From: Kribbella jejuensis | Lineage (GTDB): Bacteria; Actinomycetota; Actinomycetes; Propionibacteriales; Kribbellaceae | NCBI RefSeq assembly: GCF_006715085.1 | Contig: NZ_VFMM01000002.1 | Span: 682,001-746,000, forward strand | Length of the DNA: 64,000 nucleotides | Reading direction: 5' to 3' | Shown: positions 53,865 to 61,934 of the stretch, piece by piece | How positions within the stretch are numbered: position 1 is the stretch's first letter | Layout of the letters: the number at the start of each line of letters is the position of its first letter | Made by a program: the position numbers and the translations under genes | The notes under the pieces: model-generated | Told to the model about the DNA's origin: nothing | Seen by the model: only the letters and a program-made list of their open reading frames with translations | The model's database searches: none

Positions 53865-54930
53865 CCTGCGCGTCGGCGTCGTCGGCGTCGGGGTGATGGG
53901 CGCGGACCATGCCGAGCGTGTCGCGCGGAAGACGTCGGGCGCACGGCTGGTCGCGGTGTCCGACGCCGATCGCGGCCGGGCCGAGGCGCTCGCCGCTCGG
54001 TTGTCGGAGGGCCTGGGCGGCGAGTCCGAGAGCACGGCGCGGCACTCGGGCGGCACGGCGTACGTCGACAGCGTCCGGGTGGTCGAGGACCCGATGGAGC
54101 TGATCGCGGCCGATGATGTCGACGCGGTGATCCTGGCGTCACCGGGGTTCGCGCATGCGGATCAGCTGTTCGCCTGCCTCGAGCACGGGAAGCCCGTGCT
54201 GTGCGAGAAGCCACTGACGATGGACGCGGCGTCGGCTCTCCGTGTCGTCGAGGCCGAACACAAGCTCGGGCGGCAGCTGATCCAAGTCGGGTTCATGCGC
54301 CGCTTCGATCCGGAGTACGCCGCTCTGAAGCAGCTGCTCGATTCGGGCGAGCTCGGGCGGACACTGCTGCTGCACAACGTGCACCGGAACAAGTCGGTCG
54401 CATCGTCGTTCCGGAGCGAGATGATCGTCCGGGACTCGATGGTGCACGAGGTCGACGTCGCCCGCTGGCTGTTCGGCGAGGAGATCACCCGGATCACCGT
54501 GTACACGCCGAAGCCGACGAGCCTGGTGGCGGAGGGCGCGTTCGATCCGCAGCTGGCGGTGTTCGAGCTGGCGAGCGGAGCGATGGCCGACGTGGAGGTT
54601 TTCGTCAACTTCCAGGTCGGGTACGAGGTCCGCTGTGAGGCCGTTGCCGAACGAGGCAGTGCGACGGTCGGACTCGGGTCCGGTGTGTTCACCCGCGCGG
54701 GCGAACACTGGGGCGGCGCGATGCCGGCCGATTTCCGGATCCGGTTCGAGCAGGCGTACGACCTCGAAGTACAGCGTTGGGTCGACGCGACCAGACGCGG
54801 CGAGATCGACGGGCCGAGCGCCTGGGACGGGTACGCCGCGGCGGCCGTCTGTGAGGCCGGGCTCGAGTCGCTGAGCAGCGGCACGCCGGTCGACGTCGCA
54901 CTGGCCGACCGCAGCAAGGTCCTCGGATAA
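53857..54930 (+). CDS. iolG: Inositol 2-dehydrogenase-like oxidoreductase (second IolG)
   Basis: A 357-residue Gfo/Idh/MocA enzyme: Rossmann VGVVGVGVMGADHAERVAR, catalytic EKPLTM, QVGFMRRFDPEYAALK and the MVHEVDVARWLFGEEI helix typical of inositol dehydrogenases. Longer than the copy at 39590, with extra residues around 50-60. Coupled to the transporter operon. Confidence 0.9.
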   Translation: MSDLRVGVVGVGVMGADHAERVARKTSGARLVAVSDADRGRAEALAARLSEGLGGESESTARHSGGTAYVDSVRVVEDPMELIAADDVDAVILASPGFAHADQLFACLEHGKPVLCEKPLTMDAASALRVVEAEHKLGRQLIQVGFMRRFDPEYAALKQLLDSGELGRTLLLHNVHRNKSVASSFRSEMIVRDSMVHEVDVARWLFGEEITRITVYTPKPTSLVAEGAFDPQLAVFELASGAMADVEVFVNFQVGYEVRCEAVAERGSATVGLGSGVFTRAGEHWGGAMPADFRIRFEQAYDLEVQRWVDATRRGEIDGPSAWDGYAAAAVCEAGLESLSSGTPVDVALADRSKVLG

Positions 54931-54955
54931 GACACCCTGGTAGTGAGGAAACATC

Positions 54956-56458
54956 GTGAGTACTGACATCAAGCGCATCACCCACCTCGTCGGCGGCAGC
55001 TCGTGGACCGGGGTCGCCGAGCGGACCAGCAACGTCTACAACCCGGCGACCGGCCAGGTGACGGGCGAGCTGGACCTCGCGTCGGCGGCGACCGTCGACG
55101 AGGTCGTCAAGGTCGCTCACGACGCGTCGAAGGCCTGGGCACAGACGTCGCTCACCAAGCGCGCGCAGATCCTGTTCGCGTACCGCGAGCTGGTCAGCCG
55201 GAACAAGGACCGGATCGCGGCGCTGATCACCGCCGAACACGGCAAGGTGCTGTCCGACGCGGTCGGCGAGGTGACCCGCGGGCTCGAGGTGATCGAGTTC
55301 GCGTGCGGCATCCCGCACCTGCTCAAAGGCGGGTACAGCGAGGGCGTCTCGACCAAGGTCGATGTGTACTCGATCCGCCAGCCGCTCGGGGTCTGCGCGG
55401 TCATCTCGCCGTTCAACTTCCCGGCGATGGTGCCGATGTGGTTCGTCCCGATCGCGGTTGCCTGTGGCAACAGTGTGGTGATCAAGCCGTCCGAGAAGGA
55501 TCCGTCCGCGGCGAACGCGATGGCCGAGCTGTGGAAGGAGGCCGGCCTGCCGGACGGTGTGGTGAACGTCGTGCACGGCGACAAGGAGGCGGTCGATCGG
55601 CTGCTCGAGCACCCGGACGTGAAGTCGATCTCGTTCGTCGGGTCGACGCCGATCGCCAAGTACGTCTACGAGAACGGTACGAAGAACGGCAAGCGCGTGC
55701 AGGCGCTCGGCGGCGCTAAGAACCACATGATCGTGCTGCCGGACGCGGATCTGGATCTCGCCGCCGACGCGGCGGTGAACGCCGGGTTCGGATCGGCCGG
55801 CGAGCGCTGCATGGCGATCTCCGCGCTGGTCGCGGTCGAGCCGATCGCGGACGAGCTGATCGGCAAGATCAAGGAGCGGATGGCGACCCTCAAGACCGGC
55901 GACGGGACGCGTGGGTGCGACATGGGTCCGCTCGTCACGGGTGCGCACCGGGACAAGGTCGCCGGGTACGTCGCGGCCGGGGTCGAGGCCGGCGCGGAGC
56001 TGGTGGTCGACGGACGTGAGGGTAACTTCGACGGCGCGGACGACGGGTTCTGGCTGGGTCCGACGCTGTTCGACAAGGTCACGCCGGAGATGTCGATCTA
56101 CACCGACGAGATCTTCGGCCCGGTGCTGTCCGTGGTGCGGACGACGTCGTACGACGCGGCGCTCGACCTGGTGAACTCGAACCCGTACGGGAACGGGACG
56201 GCGATCTTCACCAACGACGGCGGCGCGGCCCGGCGGTTCCAGAACGAGGTTGAGGTCGGGATGGTCGGTATCAACGTCCCGATTCCGGTGCCGATGGCGT
56301 ACTACTCGTTCGGCGGTTGGAAGAACTCCCTGTTCGGCGACACGCACGCGCACGGAACCGAAGGCGTCCACTTCTTCACCCGAGGCAAGGTCGTCACTTC
56401 CCGCTGGCTGGACCCGTCCCACGGCGGAATCAACCTGGGCTTCCCGACCCACGACTGA
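54956..56458 (+). CDS. iolA: Methylmalonate-semialdehyde dehydrogenase (CoA-acylating)
   Basis: A 500-residue aldehyde dehydrogenase of the MmsA/IolA type, making acetyl-CoA from malonate semialdehyde at the end of inositol breakdown (also propionyl-CoA in valine breakdown). The catalytic Cys is residue 285 in GSAGERCMAISA, with CAVISPFNFPAMVPMWFVPI and the C-terminal FGGWKNSLFGDTHAHG typical of MmsA. GTG start with GAGG upstream. Last gene of the inositol set. Confidence 0.93.
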   Translation: MSTDIKRITHLVGGSSWTGVAERTSNVYNPATGQVTGELDLASAATVDEVVKVAHDASKAWAQTSLTKRAQILFAYRELVSRNKDRIAALITAEHGKVLSDAVGEVTRGLEVIEFACGIPHLLKGGYSEGVSTKVDVYSIRQPLGVCAVISPFNFPAMVPMWFVPIAVACGNSVVIKPSEKDPSAANAMAELWKEAGLPDGVVNVVHGDKEAVDRLLEHPDVKSISFVGSTPIAKYVYENGTKNGKRVQALGGAKNHMIVLPDADLDLAADAAVNAGFGSAGERCMAISALVAVEPIADELIGKIKERMATLKTGDGTRGCDMGPLVTGAHRDKVAGYVAAGVEAGAELVVDGREGNFDGADDGFWLGPTLFDKVTPEMSIYTDEIFGPVLSVVRTTSYDAALDLVNSNPYGNGTAIFTNDGGAARRFQNEVEVGMVGINVPIPVPMAYYSFGGWKNSLFGDTHAHGTEGVHFFTRGKVVTSRWLDPSHGGINLGFPTHD

Positions 56459-56574
56459 ACCGCGCATTTTGGGTGTAGCGTCGAACGTGACCCCCGGGGC
56501 ATGAGGAGTACCGCGGTGCATGCAGGGCCACCGGCCCGTCCGAAGTCCGCGATCAGCAAGCCCAGGAGTGCGTC

Positions 56575-56688
56575 ATGGCCAAGAACAAGGGCGGACGCGA
56601 AGTCCGCAAACCCAAGCAACCCAAACAGCCCAAAGCCAGCCCGAGCGACAGCGCAATCATCCCGCCGACCAAACAGACGCGGAAGTAG
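56575..56688 (+). CDS. 37-residue basic, Lys/Pro-rich small protein
   Basis: A short gene with AGGAG just before ATG. The product begins MAKNKGGREVRKPKQPKQPK and ends PPTKQTRK. The Lys/Pro-rich, probably disordered composition and the MAKNKGGRE start resemble small conserved proteins I know from other actinobacteria; the function is unknown. It lies between iolA and the APH-fold gene. The remaining 56689-56941 shows no gene. Confidence 0.65.
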   Translation: MAKNKGGREVRKPKQPKQPKASPSDSAIIPPTKQTRK

Positions 56689-56941
56689 CGCCCGCCGGAC
56701 CACGAGTCCCGGCGAGACAGCTCGGAACACGATCGCTGTGGCCAACCAGTTTCCCGGGCGGCCGACGCCGTCCGGGACAGCGGCCGTTGACCGGCGACGG
56801 GAGGTTGGGTACCGTCGTCGGCGCGTGTGAGGGCGCGTCGAGACTCGCCGGAAGGCTTGAAGCCACCTCAACTCCTGAACCGAGCGCAGTTGATGACGCT
56901 CTCTTGAGACCCGTGCGAGTCCGGGTGCGAGAGGACGCGTT

Positions 56942-58090
56942 GTGAAACTGCTGCCGGATCGGCCCAGCATCGAGTACCTGCGCAAGGAAGCCAAGGATCT
57001 TCTGGCCGTACTGCGTGATTCCCGGCCGGACACGTCGCTCGCAGAAGCGCAGCGGGCACTGGCCGCGGAGTACGGCGTACGGGACTGGCCCGCGTTGAAG
57101 GCGGAAGTCGAGCGTCGGGTGGCGGATTCGCTCGCAGCACCTGCTGGGTTGGCTGAGGAGCTGGCGGAGGTGTTCGGGCTCGGGAAGGTGGCGGCGCCCG
57201 CCAAACCGGTCGTGTTCACGGCGATGGGGCGTTGCTGGGACATCTCCACGGATCGCGGACGGTGGCTCGCGGTCACGGTCTACCACTGGATCACCAACGA
57301 ACAGGCCGAAATCGGTGCCCGGCTACGCGACGCGGCGACGAGCGCGGGCGTGGCGGCGCCGACACCTGCGCGAAGCCCGCACGGGAGGTTGGTGGAGAAC
57401 GTTCGCGGTGATAACTGGCGTGTCCACGAATGGCTCGAGGTCGGGCCGTCGCCAGTGCTGCCGGTGTCGGCGGCGTTGGCGCAACGAGTGGGCGCGACGC
57501 TCGGGACGCTGCATGCGTTGGCGATGCCGAGCGATGCACCGATTCACGGCTACCTGGTCGATCGCCGCGCCGACACTGAGTGGGACCAACTGCTCGGTCG
57601 TGCGCGTGCTGCCGGGAAGCCGTGGGCCGAGCGGCTGGATGCACTGCTGCCGACATTCCGGGAGTTGGGTGCGATCGAGCTCGATGTGTCGCGGGAGCTG
57701 ATGCTGTGCAATCGCAATCTGATCCCGACGCATGTCCGGCTGGGGCGTGACGGCGGGTTGATCGTGATGGAGTGGGACTTCGCCGGTTCGCTCACGCCTG
57801 AGCTCGAGGTGGGGTCCGCGCTGACCCAGTGGGTGTCGCGGCCGGAGCTGAATCTCAAGGGGGTGGAGGCTTTCCGAGACGGGTATCGGGAGGTTCGGGA
57901 GTGGCCGTCGCTCGGAATCGGGTCGTTCGCGGTGGCGATCAGCGGGTGGCTCAACTGGGCGTACAACGCGATCTGTGAGGCGATCGATCCGGGGGATGCG
58001 GACCGGGCGATCTTCGCGGAGCGGGAAGCGGTCGGCGTCCTCGATCGGCCGATGACTTGTCGGGGCCTTGAGCAACTACTGGTCGTTTGA
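56942..58090 (+). CDS. Aminoglycoside-phosphotransferase-fold protein with N-terminal helical module
   Basis: A 382-residue protein. Residues 1-60 (LPDRPSIEYLRKEAKDLL to YGVRDWPALKAEVE) are a helical module often found at the N-terminus of actinobacterial proteins. The rest resembles the APH/choline-kinase fold, with the aspartate-bearing strand replaced by LMLCNRNLIPTHVRL and a DFG-like MEWDFAGSLTPELEVGS. The Brenner HxDxxxxN motif is not intact (ELMLCNRNLIP), so catalytic activity is doubtful. GTG start with AGAGGA upstream. Overlaps the convergent LysR gene by 15 bp. Confidence 0.75.
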   Translation: MKLLPDRPSIEYLRKEAKDLLAVLRDSRPDTSLAEAQRALAAEYGVRDWPALKAEVERRVADSLAAPAGLAEELAEVFGLGKVAAPAKPVVFTAMGRCWDISTDRGRWLAVTVYHWITNEQAEIGARLRDAATSAGVAAPTPARSPHGRLVENVRGDNWRVHEWLEVGPSPVLPVSAALAQRVGATLGTLHALAMPSDAPIHGYLVDRRADTEWDQLLGRARAAGKPWAERLDALLPTFRELGAIELDVSRELMLCNRNLIPTHVRLGRDGGLIVMEWDFAGSLTPELEVGSALTQWVSRPELNLKGVEAFRDGYREVREWPSLGIGSFAVAISGWLNWAYNAICEAIDPGDADRAIFAEREAVGVLDRPMTCRGLEQLLVV

Positions 58091-58993
58091 GAGAGCGGCG
58101 GCCAGGGCTTTGGCTGCTGGGTCGGAGAGGTGGCCGTGGAGGAGCTCGATGCGGTGTACCAGGTGGGGGCTGGTGAGGGGGATCGCGGCGAGCTCCTGGG
58201 GGACTGCTGAGCGGGGGAGGACGGCGAGGCCGTGGCCGGCTGCAATCAGGGTGTGCAGCGTGCGGAGGTCGGTGCCGGTGTAGGTGAAGGCCGGGCGGAT
58301 CGCGTCGGAGCCGGCGGCGGCGCGGAGGGCGGGCAGTGGGGCGGCGAGGGCAGGCGCGTCGATCCACCGCGCGTCAACCAGGTCCCCCAGGGACAGCCCA
58401 CTCCGGGGGTCCGGCAGGGTGTTGGGCGGATGGGGGGTTGTCGGGCGGGCTAGGGGGTGGTGTTTGGGGAGGGCTACTACGAGGGCTTCGTGGGTGAGGG
58501 GGGTGGTGCGGAGGTGGATGGTGTCTGAGAGGCGGAGGGGGTCGCTGGGGGCGGCGATGCCGTCGGTGGTGGCGAGGGTGAAGGTGCCGGCGGCCACGCC
58601 TGCGACGACCTGGGCTCGGCTGCAGATGGTGAGCGAGATCTCCGTTCCCGGATAGGTACGGCGTAGTTCGGCCAGTAGGCCGACCAGGGAAGGTGCTGCC
58701 AGCGGGGAGGCTGCGAGGGCGAGCGTGGTGGGTGCGGCGGTGACGGTTCGGCGTACGTCGGCTCGGGCGGCGTCCAGGCGGAGCAGGAGCGGGCCGGCGT
58801 GTTCGAGGAGGCGTTCGCCGGCTGGGGTCGGGGTCACGGGACGGCGGTGGAGGAGTGGCGTGCCCAGGTCGGTTTCGAGGGCGGCGATATGGTGCGAGAC
58901 AGCCGACTGGGTGTAGCCGAGTTGCGTGGCGGCGGCCGAGAACGAGCCGCACTCGGCGACCGCGACGAAGGTCCGCAGCAGATGGGGATCCAC
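58076..58993 (-). CDS. LysR-family transcriptional regulator
   Basis: A 305-residue LysR protein: HTH (HLLRTFVAVAECGSFSAAAT, then LGYTQSAVSHHIAALE) and a substrate-binding-like effector domain with a Pro/Thr/Arg-rich loop near residues 175-195. GTG start at 58993. Divergent from the amidotransferase-like gene, its probable target; the dyad at 58998-59012 is a candidate site. Confidence 0.9.
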   Translation of the reverse strand: MDPHLLRTFVAVAECGSFSAAATQLGYTQSAVSHHIAALETDLGTPLLHRRPVTPTPAGERLLEHAGPLLLRLDAARADVRRTVTAAPTTLALAASPLAAPSLVGLLAELRRTYPGTEISLTICSRAQVVAGVAAGTFTLATTDGIAAPSDPLRLSDTIHLRTTPLTHEALVVALPKHHPLARPTTPHPPNTLPDPRSGLSLGDLVDARWIDAPALAAPLPALRAAAGSDAIRPAFTYTGTDLRTLHTLIAAGHGLAVLPRSAVPQELAAIPLTSPHLVHRIELLHGHLSDPAAKALAAALSNDQ

Positions 58994-58997
58994 GAGT

Positions 58998-59012
58998 ATC
59001 AGTATCTCTGAT
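58998..59012. promoter_or_regulatory. LysR-type dyad between the lysR gene and the amidotransferase-like gene
   Basis: ATCAG-TATCT-CTGAT is a perfect dyad with 5-bp spacer and holds a T-N11-A LTTR box. It lies 4 bp from the LysR start codon, suiting autorepression, and 57 bp from the divergent gene. Confidence 0.5.
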
Positions 59013-59069
59013 CGACCATGCAGACATCATCGTTGGCGCTGATGCGCAGCTCACGCTCAGGATGGACCC

Positions 59070-59804
59070 ATGAACGCTTACTCCGGACGCCTCGCCTTGG
59101 TCGGTGACCGCTCGCCGCATGTTCGCTCCCATGCCCGGATCCCCGGTCTGCTCCGGGAGCTCAAGGAACGCGACCACCTCGACCTCGACGTCTATTGGGT
59201 ACCGACCGGCGAGTCGGTCGAAGGCTTCGACGGGGTGTGGCTGCTCCCGGGCAGCCCGTACAACAGCGAAGCCGGAGCGATCCAAGCCGTCCGCACGGCC
59301 CGCGAGCAGGGCATCCCGTTCCTCGGTACCTGTGCCGGTTTCCAGCACGCGATGCTCGAGTTCGCGCGCAACGTCTGCGGTGCGACCGGCGTACAGCACG
59401 GTGAAACCACGCCGGACGCCGACGACCTGCTGATCGTCCCGCTGCAGTGTTCGCTCGCAGGTCACGAAGGCGCCGTACAGGTGACGCCGAACACCAAGGC
59501 AGCGCAGTTGCTCGGCGTCGAGCGGTCGATGGAGCGCTACCACTGCTCGTACGGTCTGGACAGCAGCAGGCTCGACCTGTTGCGGGAGCACGGCATGGTG
59601 TTCAGCGGGTACGACGACGAGGGCGAACCGAGGATTGCGGAGCTACCCGGTCACCCGTTCTTCCTGGCGACGCTGTTCCAGCCGGAGCTGGCCGGTGACG
59701 GCACGCGTCCACACCCGTTCGTGCAGGCGTTCGCGCATGCCGTTGCCGGCCGCAACGATCAGATCGTGGACGACGGCCGCGGCGCCATCCCGGCGGCGCC
59801 GTAG
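59070..59804 (+). CDS. Class-I glutamine-amidotransferase-like protein (CTP-synthase C-terminal-like)
   Basis: A 244-residue protein resembling the glutaminase half of CTP synthase. The nucleophile-elbow Cys is in FLGTCAGFQHAMLEF, with VWLLPGSPYNSEAGAI before it. The usual HPE motif of the catalytic triad appears as FQPEL, with Gln for His, so normal glutaminase activity is doubtful; proteins of this CTP-synthase-like group may share this change (from memory). AGGA precedes the ATG. The 3' end overlaps the convergent oxidoreductase gene by 46 bp. Confidence 0.8.
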   Translation: MNAYSGRLALVGDRSPHVRSHARIPGLLRELKERDHLDLDVYWVPTGESVEGFDGVWLLPGSPYNSEAGAIQAVRTAREQGIPFLGTCAGFQHAMLEFARNVCGATGVQHGETTPDADDLLIVPLQCSLAGHEGAVQVTPNTKAAQLLGVERSMERYHCSYGLDSSRLDLLREHGMVFSGYDDEGEPRIAELPGHPFFLATLFQPELAGDGTRPHPFVQAFAHAVAGRNDQIVDDGRGAIPAAP

Positions 59805-60760
59805 CACTCGTCGATGAGCTCCATCGTGGCCAGTGCGTCGTCGGCGTCGGTGAGCAGCGGGGCACCGTTGCGGATCGCGCCGGCGAACGCCTCCAGTTGG
59901 TACGTGTACGACGTACGCGTGCCGAGGTGCTCGACCCAGGTGTCTTCCTTCGTCGTCACGATCACGCGGTCGTCGTTCTGCGGCAGCACGTAGAACGGCG
60001 CGAACGCCTCGCCACGGCTGCCGACGACCTTGAGGCTGAACTCGACGTTCTCGGCAGCCATGCTGGTGCGCACGGTCCCCGTCGCACCACTTGGGAACTC
60101 CAGGTCGGCGTTGAGCCACTCGTCGACACCAGGCATGCGCTTGCGTTCACCTGCTCGCGCACTGAGCAGCTTGGGTGCACCACCGGCGTACTGCCCGAAC
60201 ATGCGCTGCGCATGGAGCGCGTAGCAACCCACATCCATCACCGCGCCACCAGCCAGCGGCAGCGACCAGCGCGGGTCGTCGTCAGCCGGCGGAGGCATCA
60301 CCATGGTCGCCTCGACGTGCTGCAGGTCCCCCAGCTCGCCCTTGGCGACCAGTTCCTGCAGCCGCCGCATCACCGGGTGGTACGCGTAGTGGAAGGCCTC
60401 CATGAACACCAGCCCGGATGCGTGGACGGCCTCCCGCACTTGCAAAGCCTCGGCGGCGTTGCTGGCCGACGGCTTCTCCGTGAGTACGTGTTTGCCGGCC
60501 GCCAGCGCTCGCAGGTTCCACGGGCCGTGCAGCCCGTTGGCCAGCGGGTTGTAGATCGCTTCGATCTCGGGATCGTCGATCAGTGCCTGGTACGACGGAT
60601 GGACCCGTTCGACCCCGTGCTCGGCGGCGAAGGCCTCGGCCCGGTCGGTGTCGCGCGCGGCCACCGCGACCAGCCGGGCGCCGGTCAGCTTGGCCGGCTC
60701 GACGATGGCCCGGCCGGCGATCCGGGCGGCACCGAGGATGCCGATCCGCAACGGTTCCAT
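59759..60760 (-). CDS. Gfo/Idh/MocA-family oxidoreductase
   Basis: A 333-residue NAD(P)-dependent dehydrogenase: Rossmann IGILGAARIAGRAIVEPA, NPLANGLHG, catalytic Lys in LTEKPSASN, and the family segments FMEAFHYAYHPVMRRLQEL and GGAVMDVGCYALHAQR, as in the trans-1,2-dihydrobenzene-1,2-diol/glucose-fructose oxidoreductase-like group. Substrate unknown. GAAGGAG precedes the ATG at 60760. Divergent from the second GntR gene, a possible regulator. Confidence 0.88.
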   Translation of the reverse strand: MEPLRIGILGAARIAGRAIVEPAKLTGARLVAVAARDTDRAEAFAAEHGVERVHPSYQALIDDPEIEAIYNPLANGLHGPWNLRALAAGKHVLTEKPSASNAAEALQVREAVHASGLVFMEAFHYAYHPVMRRLQELVAKGELGDLQHVEATMVMPPPADDDPRWSLPLAGGAVMDVGCYALHAQRMFGQYAGGAPKLLSARAGERKRMPGVDEWLNADLEFPSGATGTVRTSMAAENVEFSLKVVGSRGEAFAPFYVLPQNDDRVIVTTKEDTWVEHLGTRTSYTYQLEAFAGAIRNGAPLLTDADDALATMELIDECYGAAGMAPRPSSTI

Positions 60761-60994
60761 GCCTTCTCCTTCGAGGGTCGGCCGCACGGGTGAACCCCGC
60801 GGGGGCGTGTTCCGCCGGTAAGAGTAGCTCGCGGATCCGGCGGGGAACGCGCCATCCTGCCTGACGGGCGGCGCCGCCGGACACCGGTTGCCCGTGATCC
60901 GGACGCGATTCATCGAACGTTCACCGGTACGGCAGGTCTGATCAAATCCCGACGGCGGCTCGACGGATTCCGGTCCAGCCTTCAGGATGAGCCC

Positions 60995-61738
60995 ATGAGT
61001 ACCGTCCAGGTCCAGGTCGATCGGAACAGCCGTACGCCGTTGCACGTGCAGTTGGCGCAGCAGCTGGAGGCGGCCATCCAGGGCGGCGAACTGCCCGTCG
61101 GGTCCCGGCTGAGCAACGAGGTGGACCTGGCCGAGGCGTACGGGCTCAGCCGGCCGACCGTGCGGCAAGCGATCGCCAGACTGGTCGACCAGGGCCTGCT
61201 GGTGAGAAAGCGTGGCGTCGGCACCCAGGTGGTCGGGAGTTCTGGACAGGTACGTCGTTCGCTGGAGCTGACCAGCCTGTACGACGACCTCGCGGCAGCC
61301 CACCGCAAGCCCGAGACCGAAGTACTGCGCTTCGGTATCTCTCCTGCGACCGCAGAGGTTGCTACTGCACTGCAGCGCGAACAGGGCGACCGGGTGCTCA
61401 GGCTGGAACGCCTCCGGCGAGCTGACGGCGAGCCACTGGCCTTCATGCGCAATTGGCTGCCACCCGAGATACTGGAGACCGACCCCGCGACGCTGGCCGA
61501 GCGTGGGCTCTACCAACTGCTCCGCGCAGAAGGGGTCCGGCTGAAGGTCGCACACCAGACCATCTCCGCGACACCGGCAACCGTGGAGCAGGCGCGCCTC
61601 CTGGCGGAAGAGCCAGGCTCTCCGCTGCTGGCGACCACCCGGATCACGTACGACGACCACGGGCAGCCCGTTGAGTACGGGTCGCACCTGTACCGCGCGA
61701 GCCGGTACTCGTTCGAGCACACACTGGTCCACCGCTGA
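60995..61738 (+). CDS. GntR-family regulator, HutC/UTRA type (paralogue of the 38710 gene)
   Basis: A 247-residue regulator: winged helix (PLHVQLAQQLEAAIQGGELP, then AYGLSRPTVRQAIARLVDQG) and UTRA domain (LELTSLYDDLAAA, LAFMRNWLPPEIL, VEYGSHLYRASRYS). It shares many segments with the GntR gene at 38710. Divergent from the Gfo/Idh gene; no clear operator was seen in the 234-bp gap between them. Confidence 0.92.
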   Translation: MSTVQVQVDRNSRTPLHVQLAQQLEAAIQGGELPVGSRLSNEVDLAEAYGLSRPTVRQAIARLVDQGLLVRKRGVGTQVVGSSGQVRRSLELTSLYDDLAAAHRKPETEVLRFGISPATAEVATALQREQGDRVLRLERLRRADGEPLAFMRNWLPPEILETDPATLAERGLYQLLRAEGVRLKVAHQTISATPATVEQARLLAEEPGSPLLATTRITYDDHGQPVEYGSHLYRASRYSFEHTLVHR

Positions 61739-61934
61739 GCCTGCCGGATTGCAACAAGCTGCAGAATTCTGGACCTGGCCGTTAGCGGATCGATACGGTG
61801 AGTGAGCCATCCGCGTGTCACGGTTGTCCACAGGCACGGCGAACACGAGTGGCGCCCGGTGCGCGCGAGTTGAAAGGATGTCGCGCACGGTGACCGAGCG
61901 TGGGTCGCCACTGGGGACCTACACGGGGAGATCG

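Noticed and set aside
59759-59804. Frameshift or assembly error because two convergent genes overlap by 46 bp
   Set aside because: Both proteins keep plausible family C-termini up to their stops; a convergent overlap of this size occurs in dense genomes.
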